Positions 1 through 5,902 of a DNA stretch of 9,887 nucleotides are shown here, piece after piece. Source of the stretch: Actinomycetota bacterium (GTDB lineage Bacteria; Actinomycetota; Actinomycetes; Nanopelagicales; Nanopelagicaceae). Numbering within the stretch: position 1 is the first letter of the stretch; every line of letters begins with the position of its first letter. The notes under the pieces were generated by a model, which had not been told where the DNA came from, searched no databases, and saw only the letters and a list, made by a program, of their open reading frames with translations. Both the position numbers and the translations under genes were made by a program. Location of the stretch: assembly GCA_009704555.1 (NCBI GenBank), contig WLDY01000014.1, forward strand, positions 1 through 9,887. The letters run 5' to 3'.

Positions 1-926
1 TCTCGAAGACCCATCACGAGAGCTGACCAGACCTCCGCCTCATCCTCAAGGCGCGATGCGATCCCAGGCACCAACTTCTCATAGGGAGGAAGGAAGCCAT
101 CGGTGAGAATGAGGTCAGGAACTGCCGAATTCGCTCTCACATCGAGATCAACCACCATCAACCCATCCTCGAATTGTGGGGCCCTTGCAACAACGCGCCC
201 CGCTGCATCGACGACGATGGAATCACCATCGAAGACCAGATCGTCTTGACCTCCTGTCATATTCACATAACAGAGTGGTGCACCGATCTGCATCGCTCGC
301 CTCGAGACGAGCGCCAATCGCTGGTCATCTTTATCTCGCTCATAAGGGGAACCGTTGATCACGGCAAGGACTCCCGGGCTTCGAGTAGCAAGTTCTGCCA
401 TCGCCTCGCCCTCTTGCCAGATGTCTTCGCAGATCGCGATCGCGACGTCGACTCCACAATGACGGAAGATCAAACTCGTTCCCCCCGCAGTGAAGTTGCG
501 ATACTCGTCGAAGACGCCGTAGTTCGGGAGGTGACGTTTGGTATAGCGAGCCTTCACCTCGCCACGATGGATGATCGCGGCTCGATTGAGCGCCGAACTC
601 TTGCCAATCTCCGAAGAGCCGTGGTCGAGATAGCCAACGACGATCGCCATCTCCCCCATCCCGCCATCCTGAAGAGATTTGGCGAGCGCTTCGACTGTAC
701 GAGCAGAACTCTCTTGCAGCGTCTGGCGGTGAGCCAGGTCTTCGATGGGGTAGCCGGTGATCACCATCTCGGGGAAGAGGACGAGATGAGCACCCATTGA
801 CTGGGCCTTCTGCGCGTACTCCATGACGAGAGCGCTATTGAATGGGATGTCACCAAGGCGAGGGTTGATCTGCGCGAGCGCCACTCGCAGTTGCGTGATT
901 GCAGCCGCACTCGATTGGCTCGCCAT
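1..926 (-). CDS. nadE: Glutamine-dependent NAD+ synthetase, N-terminal part (partial, 3' end outside window)
   Basis: This gene makes NAD+ from deamido-NAD+, ATP and glutamine in the cytoplasm, the last step of NAD synthesis. I translated the minus strand from the ATG at 924-926, and the frame stays open to the left edge for 308 residues. This part is the nitrilase-fold glutaminase domain. Its catalytic triad is visible as Glu53 in LVLFPEM, Lys130 in YTKRHLPNYGVFDEYR and Cys166 in AICEDIW, with the later conserved stretch VINGSPYERDKDDQR. The last residues (EVWSALVMGLR) look like the start of the ATP-pyrophosphatase synthetase domain, so about 250 residues should lie outside the window. It diverges from panB across 72 bp. 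A TACTCT box seven bases before the ATG and no ribosome binding site suggest a leaderless mRNA. Identification is firm; only the exact start is inferred. Confidence 0.95.
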   Translation of the reverse strand, partial: MASQSSAAAITQLRVALAQINPRLGDIPFNSALVMEYAQKAQSMGAHLVLFPEMVITGYPIEDLAHRQTLQESSARTVEALAKSLQDGGMGEMAIVVGYLDHGSSEIGKSSALNRAAIIHRGEVKARYTKRHLPNYGVFDEYRNFTAGGTSLIFRHCGVDVAIAICEDIWQEGEAMAELATRSPGVLAVINGSPYERDKDDQRLALVSRRAMQIGAPLCYVNMTGGQDDLVFDGDSIVVDAAGRVVARAPQFEDGLMVVDLDVRANSAVPDLILTDGFLPPYEKLVPGIASRLEDEAEVWSALVMGLR

Positions 927-943
927 GGCTACGAGAGTACTAT
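915..943 (+). promoter_or_regulatory. Candidate sigma70-type promoter of panB
   Basis: TTGGCT (915-920) and TACTAT (938-943) are separated by 17 bases, the usual spacing, and each matches four of six consensus positions. The -35 lies inside the first codons of the divergent nadE gene, and the -10 overlaps the putative nadE -10 by two bases. Predicted transcription would start near 950 and leave a leader of about 50 bases. Inferred from sequence pattern only. Confidence 0.4.
934..939 (-). promoter_or_regulatory. Candidate -10 box of a leaderless nadE transcript
   Basis: Read on the minus strand, TACTCT fits the TAnnnT form of a -10 element. It is followed by exactly seven bases and then the nadE ATG, so transcription would begin at or next to the start codon. 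No purine-rich ribosome binding site lies in between. Leaderless mRNAs are common in actinobacteria. This is a pattern match only, and I see no good -35 element. Confidence 0.4.
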
Positions 944-998
944 CTTCACGCCGACCAACACCCGGGGACCATCGCTGGCCTCGAGGGAAGAGGAAGTC

Positions 999-1811
999 AT
1001 GAGCAACTACCCTGCCAATCGACGGATAACGACCAACGACCTGGCTCGATTCAAGGTCGAAAAGATGCGCTTTTCAGCCTTGACGGCCTATGACGCGCTT
1101 ACCGCCGCCATATTCGATGAGGCGGAGATTCCCGTACTCCTCGTCGGCGACTCTGCCGGGAACAATTTCCTTGGTGAGGTCGACACCATCCCAGTGACGA
1201 TGGATGAGTTGATCCCATTGGCCCGGGCCGTGGTCCGTGGTTCGAAGCGATCGATGGTGATCGCCGATTTGCCCTTCGGTTCGTACGAGAGATCCGACGA
1301 TCAGGCCCTTGAAAATGCGATTCGCTTTCTCAAAGAAGCGGGCGTGCACGGCATAAAGCTCGAGGGCGGGGTTCGGGTCCGGTCACAAGTGCAAGCCCTG
1401 ACCAAGGCAGGGATCGCAGTGATGGGTCACATCGGTTTGACCCCGCAATCCGTAAATGCCCTCGGGGGCTATCGCGTCCAAGGTCGTGGCGAAAGCGGGA
1501 AAGGGGTGATCGCCGACGCCCTTGCTCTTCAAGAAGCTGGCGTCTTCGCGGTTGTACTCGAGATGGTTCCCGCGGAATTGGCAGAAGAGATCACCGCGAC
1601 CCTTGAAATTCCAACGATCGGGATCGGGGCCGGCGCTGGATGCGATGGACAGATCCTGGTCTGGACCGATCTCTTGGGACTTACCGCCAAACCGCCTCGT
1701 TTTGCCCCGAAATACCTCGATCTTCGGGCCTCCATGGCGGAGGCTGTTACGAAGTGGCGCCAAGATGTCGCATCCGGCGTCTTTCCTAGCGAGGATCACT
1801 CCTTCCACTGA
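999..1811 (+). CDS. panB: 3-methyl-2-oxobutanoate hydroxymethyltransferase (ketopantoate hydroxymethyltransferase)
   Basis: PanB transfers a hydroxymethyl group from 5,10-methylene-tetrahydrofolate to 3-methyl-2-oxobutanoate, giving ketopantoate, the committed step of pantothenate and CoA synthesis. The 270-residue protein has the usual family length and TIM-barrel motifs: LTAYDALTA (28-36), the Mg2+ ligands Asp51 (LLVGDSAGN), Asp90 (IADLPFGSY) and Glu122 (KLEGG), GHIGLTPQSVNALGGYRVQG (143-162), the presumed catalytic Glu188 (VVLEMVP), and IGIGAGAGCDGQILVW near residue 210. The frame is open upstream to 891, but the ATG at 999 is preferred. It has AGAGGAAG just before it, and the protein then starts 10-30 residues before the first conserved motif as in relatives. 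The gene is transcribed away from nadE and followed by a strong inverted repeat. No key residue is missing. Confidence 0.96.
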   Translation: MSNYPANRRITTNDLARFKVEKMRFSALTAYDALTAAIFDEAEIPVLLVGDSAGNNFLGEVDTIPVTMDELIPLARAVVRGSKRSMVIADLPFGSYERSDDQALENAIRFLKEAGVHGIKLEGGVRVRSQVQALTKAGIAVMGHIGLTPQSVNALGGYRVQGRGESGKGVIADALALQEAGVFAVVLEMVPAELAEEITATLEIPTIGIGAGAGCDGQILVWTDLLGLTAKPPRFAPKYLDLRASMAEAVTKWRQDVASGVFPSEDHSFH

Positions 1812-1873
1812 TCTGCGACAGATTCCATGGGAATCGATTCAACTGACCAGTAATAAAGCTGCCCATCGAAGTG

Positions 1874-1948
1874 CCGATTTCGACCCCGAAATCTCCGGTT
1901 CAGGGGTCGAAATCGGGTCGAAAATCAAAAATTTTTCAAAATTTTTTT
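1874..1948 (+). terminator. Likely panB transcription terminator: 14-bp perfect inverted repeat followed by T runs
   Basis: The arms CCGATTTCGACCCC (1874-1887) and GGGGTCGAAATCGG (1903-1916) are perfectly complementary around a 15-base loop. T runs follow at 1932-1936 and 1942-1948. The first T run starts about 15 bases after the stem, farther than in a textbook intrinsic terminator, so termination may use the second small A/T hairpin (CGAAAA at 1919 with TTTTCG at 1945). It begins 62 bp after the panB stop codon. Confidence 0.6.
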
Positions 1949-2101
1949 CGCCCGTTTTTTGGGTCATAAGTGCGCAAAAGTCGACTTTCCAAAAGGGTGA
2001 AAAAGCCTTGATAAATAAGGGTTTTCTGCGATTTCTGCATTGAGAACATAAGTGAGGGCGATTTCTTGGATGCGACACGCCCGCGAGTGAATCTTGAAAT
2101 A

Positions 2102-2110
2102 TGCTAGAAA
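2102..2110 (+). promoter_or_regulatory. Candidate extended -10 promoter of the lysine-rich protein gene
   Basis: TGCTAGAAA matches the extended -10 pattern TGnTAnnnT/A in the AT-rich upstream region, and I found no -35 at the right distance, which extended -10 promoters can do without. Transcription would begin near 2117 and give a leader of about 70 bases. Pattern match only. Confidence 0.35.
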
Positions 2111-2145
2111 AAATCCGCGCGAACTGACACGCTTTGCCGTGAACA

Positions 2146-2166
2146 GGTCCGGTGACGGATCGGACC
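2146..2166 (+). promoter_or_regulatory. Leader hairpin just upstream of the lysine-rich gene's ribosome binding site
   Basis: GGTCCG (2146-2151) and CGGACC (2161-2166) form a perfect 6-bp GC-rich stem with a 9-base loop. It ends eight bases before the AGGAGA ribosome binding site (2175-2180), leaving the site itself unpaired. It could stabilise the mRNA or tune translation; no known riboswitch class is recognisable. Confidence 0.35.
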
Positions 2167-2185
2167 ATTCTGATAGGAGAACCAC

Positions 2186-2434
2186 GTGGCTGCAAAGCGT
2201 CGTAAGAAGGCTGCTGCTAAGACTGCAGCGCCAAAGCGCCGTCGCAAGAAGGCTGCCGTAAAGGCTGCTGCTCCAAAGCGTCGTCGTAAGAAGGCTGCTG
2301 CTAAGGCTTCAGCTCCAAAGAAGCGCCGCAAGAAGGCTGCTGCTAAGGCTGCAGCTCCAAAGAAGCGCCGCAAGAAGGCTGCTGCTAAGAAGGCAGCTCC
2401 AAAGCGTCGCAAGAAGGCTGCTAAGAAGAAGTAA
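2186..2434 (+). CDS. Small lysine/alanine-rich histone-H1-like repeat protein
   Basis: The 82-residue product is almost entirely Lys, Arg, Ala and Pro, in six consecutive units of the form K(R/K)RRKKAAAKAAAP. The first is 13 residues, the next four are 14 and the last is a 10-residue remnant. Such tails resemble the C-terminal arms of actinobacterial HU-type proteins and eukaryotic histone H1, which bind nucleic acid through charge, so chromosome or RNA binding in the cytoplasm is the likely role. Here there is no folded N-terminal domain. The start is GTG, supported by AGGAGA five bases upstream. Lysine is always AAG and alanine mostly GCT, a bias typical of highly expressed genes. A strong terminator follows the stop within 16 bases. 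Function is inferred from composition only. Confidence 0.85.
   Translation: MAAKRRKKAAAKTAAPKRRRKKAAVKAAAPKRRRKKAAAKASAPKKRRKKAAAKAAAPKKRRKKAAAKKAAPKRRKKAAKKK
2195..2431 (+). repeat. Tandem coding repeat, about 42-bp period, six units
   Basis: Units run 2195-2233 (39 bp), 2234-2275, 2276-2317, 2318-2359 and 2360-2401 (42 bp each), then a partial unit of 30 bp before the stop. Units 4 and 5 are nearly identical and differ mainly at one codon (GCT to AAG). All unit lengths are multiples of three, so gain or loss of a unit would keep the frame. Confidence 0.9.
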
Positions 2435-2449
2435 GCCTGCGCTTTATCG

Positions 2450-2483
2450 AAAAAACCCGCTGACTTCGGTCAGCGGGTTTTTT
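2450..2483. terminator. Bidirectional intrinsic terminator shared by the lysine-rich gene and marR
   Basis: A perfect 15-bp stem (2450-2464 with 2469-2483) is closed by a C(UUCG)G tetraloop on the plus-strand RNA. It begins with six A and ends with six T, so it works as hairpin plus U tract in both directions. It starts 15 bases after the lysine-rich stop. Its last base is the final base of the marR TGA codon (2485-2483), so the two convergent genes share it. Confidence 0.93.
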
Positions 2484-2959
2484 CATGCCTCGTTCTTGAA
2501 GTCCTCACGAAGACCCGTCTGGATCCGATCGAATAGGACCGCTAGGTTCTCTTGGTCCTTCCCACTGAGTTGATCCAAGAATCTCGCTCGCACCGACTGC
2601 ACATGGTCAGGAGCGGCCTTCACAATGGCACGGAAACCCTTCTCCGTCATCACGGCCCATGAACCGCGTTTATCCTCAGTACATGCCTGCCGCTTGACCC
2701 ATCCAGCCTTCTCCATCACCGTGATGCGATGTGAAAGCCTCGACTTCGAGACCATCGCGATCTCGGCAAGCTCTGACATTCTCATCCTTCGCCCGGGGGC
2801 TTCGCTCAATTGTGCTAACACTTCGTAATCTGGCATCGAGAGATCGTGGTCTTCCAGATCCTGCTCCAGCGCTTCAAGCAGTCGGCGAGAGGCGATGATG
2901 TAGGCACGCCAAGCCTTCATCTCGCGAGAATTGAGCCACTTTGGCTCTTTGCCGGTCAT
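2483..2959 (-). CDS. MarR-family transcriptional regulator
   Basis: The 158-residue protein has the size and order of a MarR winged-helix repressor. A helical N-terminal dimer region (15-40) is followed by PDYEVLAQLSEAPGRRMRMSELAE (43-66), the recognition helix region VSKSRLSHRITVMEKAGWVKR (70-90), and the wing with the family's DxR core in CTEDKRGSWAVMTEKG (93-108), then a C-terminal dimer helix. MarR proteins are dimers that bind palindromes near their own promoters and release them when a ligand or oxidant binds. Cys93 sits at the start of the wing; redox sensing is only a thought. Its ATG is one base out of register with a plus-strand ATG (CATG, 2957-2960), and it diverges from the CPBP-M13 unit, which it may control. 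The ligand is unknown. Confidence 0.92.
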   Translation of the reverse strand: MTGKEPKWLNSREMKAWRAYIIASRRLLEALEQDLEDHDLSMPDYEVLAQLSEAPGRRMRMSELAEIAMVSKSRLSHRITVMEKAGWVKRQACTEDKRGSWAVMTEKGFRAIVKAAPDHVQSVRARFLDQLSGKDQENLAVLFDRIQTGLREDFKNEA

Positions 2960-2964
2960 GAGCG

Positions 2965-2970
2965 AAGATT
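2965..2970 (-). promoter_or_regulatory. Candidate -10 box of marR (leaderless)
   Basis: On the minus strand TAATCT lies five bases before the marR ATG, with no ribosome binding site between them, as expected for a leaderless transcript. It touches the end of the palindrome at 2970-2987, so a bound repressor would block it. No clear -35 is visible. Confidence 0.35.
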
Positions 2971-2987
2971 ACTTGAAACTTCAACTA
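2970..2987. promoter_or_regulatory. Candidate MarR operator: 18-bp near-palindrome
   Basis: TACTTGAAACTTCAACTA pairs at seven of eight positions in each arm around a central AC, with a core TTGAA-AC-TTCAA. Length, symmetry and position between a marR gene and its divergent neighbour match the usual operator layout of MarR-family regulators. Binding has not been shown, and the site is assigned from pattern and context. Confidence 0.55.
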
Positions 2988-3032
2988 TTAGCCCATCCGC
3001 TATCGAGCGTCGACTTCGCTACCCTTCACTCC

Positions 3033-3935
3033 ATGTTCGAATCGCCTTTCGTGGCTCGGCAACATGTAGGTGATTCAGCGAGCACCTCCGACTACAAACC
3101 CCGAATCTGGCGCTGGCTCCTTGGTACCGCCATCATCGTCATCTTCTGGCAAGCCGGTGGAGTAGCTCTCATCCTCGCTGCGGCCAAGTTCTTCGGCGTC
3201 CCCGTCGAAGAACTCGAGACCTTCCCTGATGTTGCGCCATGGAAGGCGGCCTTCATCACTCTGATCTCCTTCGTCCCGCTCTTCTTCGTTGTGCCGTTCC
3301 TCTATCGACTACTCCTGCAACTGCCCTTCAAGCGCTTGATCACCTCGCGAGAGAAGGTCTCGTTCCGACGGATCTGGCATGGATTCATCGTCATGAGCGC
3401 ACTGATCGTGCCGCTCTCGGCGATAGACCTATTCCTCAATGGCGAGGACTACCGCTATACCTTCGACCTTGCACTCTTCTGGCCCTACCTCATCATCGCC
3501 CTCACTCTCTTGCCGATCCAGACCACCGCTGAGGAGTTCTTCTTCCGAGGCTGGCTCCTTCGTTGGGTCTCGAGCGGTCGCTTACCCATCTGGCTCGTGG
3601 TCTTCATCAACTCCTCGCTCTTTGCCTTACCCCACATGTTCAACCCTGAGGTCAAGGACTACTACCTGATCGCATTCATCTACTTCACCTCGATGGGTGC
3701 GATGCTCACGATCGCCACATTGCGAGACAAGAGTTTGGAGTTGGCGATCGGCGCCCACTTCGCCAATAACTTCCTCACCGGAGTCTTGGTCTCCTATCAG
3801 GACTCTGCCCTTCCCTCAGCCGCACTGCTGATGAGCGGTGAGCTCGATTGGATCGGAAGCACCGTAACGGCAGTCCTGATGGTCCCGCTCTTCCTCTGGT
3901 TGACAAGGCCCCGAGTAGAGAGTGAGCAAAGGTGA
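3033..3935 (+). CDS. CPBP-family intramembrane glutamic protease
   Basis: CPBP (Abi/Rce1-like) proteins are membrane-embedded proteases; the bacterial ones are linked to peptide processing, immunity to bacteriocins or protein maturation. With the start at 3033 the protein has 300 residues and about eight hydrophobic segments. The family motifs are complete: EEFFFR (Glu167-Glu168...Arg172), FALPH (Phe197...His201) and HFANN (His242...Asn246), all in or next to membrane helices. The frame is open back to a TTG at 2931 and has an ATG at 2958, overlapping marR. I prefer 3033 because it leaves room for the divergent promoters, and TACCCT lies seven bases upstream as for a leaderless message. The other starts add only a non-conserved tail. 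The stop overlaps the M13 gene's GTG start by four bases. The substrate is unknown. Confidence 0.9.
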   Translation: MFESPFVARQHVGDSASTSDYKPRIWRWLLGTAIIVIFWQAGGVALILAAAKFFGVPVEELETFPDVAPWKAAFITLISFVPLFFVVPFLYRLLLQLPFKRLITSREKVSFRRIWHGFIVMSALIVPLSAIDLFLNGEDYRYTFDLALFWPYLIIALTLLPIQTTAEEFFFRGWLLRWVSSGRLPIWLVVFINSSLFALPHMFNPEVKDYYLIAFIYFTSMGAMLTIATLRDKSLELAIGAHFANNFLTGVLVSYQDSALPSAALLMSGELDWIGSTVTAVLMVPLFLWLTRPRVESEQR

Positions 3936-5881
3936 GTCAGAGCGGATTGATCCGAGAGAACATCGATCCCAAGGTCCGGCCACAGGATGACCTCTATCGA
4001 CATGTCAACGGTGGTTGGCTCACTACCTCTGAGATCCCATCAGATCGCGCTGCCGATGGCTCCTTCTATGCCCTACGAGACCTCTCCGAAGAGCGAGTCC
4101 GCACCATCATCGAAGAAGCGGACGGTCCGGAGGGAAGTAACGCGGCGAAGATCAGAGACCTTTACCGAGACTTCATGGATGAGAGCGCGATCGAATCACT
4201 TGGAATTGCTCCAATCAACGTAGATCTGCAACGAGCTCTCGCTATCGCCGATAAGGACGCTTTCGTCGAGACGCTTGGACACCTCGAGGGACGTGGGCGC
4301 GCTGCCCTCTTCGGCGGCTACATCACCACCGACAAGGACGATCCGACCGTCAACATCGCATATCTCGGCCAAGGAGGCTTGAGCCTTCCGGATGAGGCCT
4401 ACTACCGCCTTGAAGAACATAGCGCGATCCGCACCTCTCTCATCGGCCATATCGAACGGATACTCACCTTGGCGGGAGTCGATCAACCGTCGGCTCGTGC
4501 GACGTCGATCCTGGCCCTGGAGACCGAAATTGCGATCCACCATTGGGACAAGGTTCGAAACCGTGATGCAGTTGCCACTTACAACAAGATGACCTTCGAA
4601 GAGATCGAATCCCTCTCGCCACATTTCGATTGGCGCCTCTGGTCGAGCGCATCCAATACCCCCGAGAAGGTCCTTGCCCCTGCAGTGATCCGCCAGCCTT
4701 CCTTCTTCCAGGGAATGAGCGCGATGTTGGAGAGATTCGATGCCTTTGCCTGGAGCTCCTGGCTCGCCTTCAAGGTAGTGAGCAATAGCGCTCCCTATCT
4801 CCACTCTGCACTCGTCAATGAGAATTTCGATTTCTATGGCCGAACCCTCGGAGGCATCCCGGAGCTGAAGGAACGATGGAAGCGGGGTGTCGCCCTCGTT
4901 GAAGGATCGCTCGGCGAAGCGGTCGGTGAGATCTATGTCGCCAAGCACTTCCCTCCTGCGGCGAAGGAGCGGATGCAATCTTTGGTCGCGAATCTCATCA
5001 CCGCATATCGCGAATCGATCTCGAATCTCGAGTGGATGGGACCAGAGACCCGGCAGAAAGCGCTCGAGAAGCTCTCCAAGTTCACACCGAAGATCGGATA
5101 TCCCGATAAGTGGCGTGATTACAGCGGCGTTGAGATCCACCGTGGCGACCTCTTCGGAAACCTCCAACGGATCCACGCATTCGAGACCGCTTTCGAATAC
5201 GCAAAGATCGGCGCACCGGTCGATAAGAGCGAATGGTTCATGACGCCCCAGACCGTCAATGCCTACTACAACCCAGGGATGAACGAGATCGTCTTCCCTG
5301 CTGCGATCCTGCAACCACCCTTCTTCGACCCCGAGGCGGATGATGCGGTCAACTATGGCGGCATTGGGGCTGTCATCGGACACGAGATCGGCCATGGCTT
5401 CGATGACCAAGGCTCTCGCTATGACGGCGATGGCCGCCTGGTCAATTGGTGGAGTGATGACGATCGTCGCGAATTCGAAAAACGAACTTCCTCTTTGATC
5501 TCGCAATATGACGCGTTAGCTCCAGAGGAGACTCCGGAGAGCAAGGTCAATGGCTCACTTACGATAGGTGAGAACATCGGTGACCTTGGCGGAGCAACGA
5601 TCGCATACAAGGCCTATCGAATCTCACTCGACGGCAAAGAACCGCCCGTCATAGATGGCCTTACTGGACTACAGCGATTCTTCTTCGGATATGCCCAGAT
5701 CTGGCGAGCGAAGTTGCGGCCAGAGACGATGAAGATCCGACTTGCCACAGACCCACACTCACCTGCTGAATTTCGTTGCAATCAGATCGTCCGCAATATC
5801 GATGAGTTCTACAACGCCTTCGATGTATCGCCCGATGACGATCTCTACATGGCTCCGCAAGAGCGAGTTCGGATCTGGTAG
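3932..5881 (+). CDS. M13-family zinc metallopeptidase (neprilysin/PepO/Zmp1-like)
   Basis: M13 peptidases cut short peptides at the N-terminal side of hydrophobic residues. The 649-residue protein matches the family's usual length: an M13_N lid region (about 10-390) and a catalytic C-terminal region. It has HEIGH (484-488, zinc ligands His484 and His488, general base Glu485), the third ligand in GENIGDLGG (Glu547, with Asp551), the substrate-binding NAYYNP (443-448), and DPHSPAEFR with His609 and Arg615, the positions that stabilise the transition state and bind the substrate C-terminus. The C-terminus is VRIW as in relatives. No signal peptide or membrane helix is seen, so like mycobacterial Zmp1 it is cytoplasmic or exported by another route. 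The GTG start overlaps the CPBP stop (GTGA), which points to translational coupling. A role in peptide turnover is likely; the true substrates are not known. Confidence 0.95.
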   Translation: MSQSGLIRENIDPKVRPQDDLYRHVNGGWLTTSEIPSDRAADGSFYALRDLSEERVRTIIEEADGPEGSNAAKIRDLYRDFMDESAIESLGIAPINVDLQRALAIADKDAFVETLGHLEGRGRAALFGGYITTDKDDPTVNIAYLGQGGLSLPDEAYYRLEEHSAIRTSLIGHIERILTLAGVDQPSARATSILALETEIAIHHWDKVRNRDAVATYNKMTFEEIESLSPHFDWRLWSSASNTPEKVLAPAVIRQPSFFQGMSAMLERFDAFAWSSWLAFKVVSNSAPYLHSALVNENFDFYGRTLGGIPELKERWKRGVALVEGSLGEAVGEIYVAKHFPPAAKERMQSLVANLITAYRESISNLEWMGPETRQKALEKLSKFTPKIGYPDKWRDYSGVEIHRGDLFGNLQRIHAFETAFEYAKIGAPVDKSEWFMTPQTVNAYYNPGMNEIVFPAAILQPPFFDPEADDAVNYGGIGAVIGHEIGHGFDDQGSRYDGDGRLVNWWSDDDRREFEKRTSSLISQYDALAPEETPESKVNGSLTIGENIGDLGGATIAYKAYRISLDGKEPPVIDGLTGLQRFFFGYAQIWRAKLRPETMKIRLATDPHSPAEFRCNQIVRNIDEFYNAFDVSPDDDLYMAPQERVRIW

Positions 5882-5902
5882 GACGCAGAGAGCGTTCTGG
5901 GG

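Larger units (their letters stand above)
1812..2185. other. 374-bp AT-rich intergenic region between panB and the lysine-rich protein gene
   Basis: No convincing gene is present; open frames crossing this stretch are out-of-phase extensions of panB shadows. It holds a short repeat right after panB (GATTCC-ATG-GGAATC, 1821-1835), the 14-bp terminator-like inverted repeat (1874-1916), A and T runs (1921-1960), a 12-bp palindrome AAAGTCGACTTT (1977-1988), a candidate extended -10 box (2102-2110), a leader hairpin (2146-2166) and a ribosome binding site (2175-2180). Base composition from about 1917 to 2115 is clearly more AT-rich than the surrounding genes. A small RNA here cannot be excluded, but I see no specific signature. 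Confidence 0.7.

Noticed and set aside
174..800. 208-codon open frame on the plus strand
   Set aside because: It lies opposite nadE in the codon-aligned phase. The minus strand carries the complete Glu-Lys-Cys nitrilase triad, so the plus frame is a shadow.
1522..2043. 173-codon plus-strand frame running from inside panB into the AT-rich gap
   Set aside because: It is out of phase with panB, has no ribosome binding site, and its tail translates A/T runs and the terminator; no family resemblance.
2104..2412. Minus-strand Ala/Phe/Arg-rich repeat frame opposite the lysine-rich gene
   Set aside because: It is just the reverse complement of the 42-bp repeats; the plus strand has the ribosome binding site, highly biased codons and the terminator.
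2195..2431. CRISPR-like array
   Set aside because: The regular 42-bp repeats have no spacers and are in-frame coding units.
4196..5506. 436-codon open frame on the minus strand inside the M13 peptidase gene
   Set aside because: It is codon-aligned with the real gene, so it is open only because the M13 gene avoids TTA, CTA and TCA codons in this part. The protein has no recognisable motif, while the plus strand has a complete M13 active site.
5882..5902. Possible terminator between the M13 and ATPase genes
   Set aside because: Only a 4-bp stem (ACGC with GCGT) and no T run; too weak to call.
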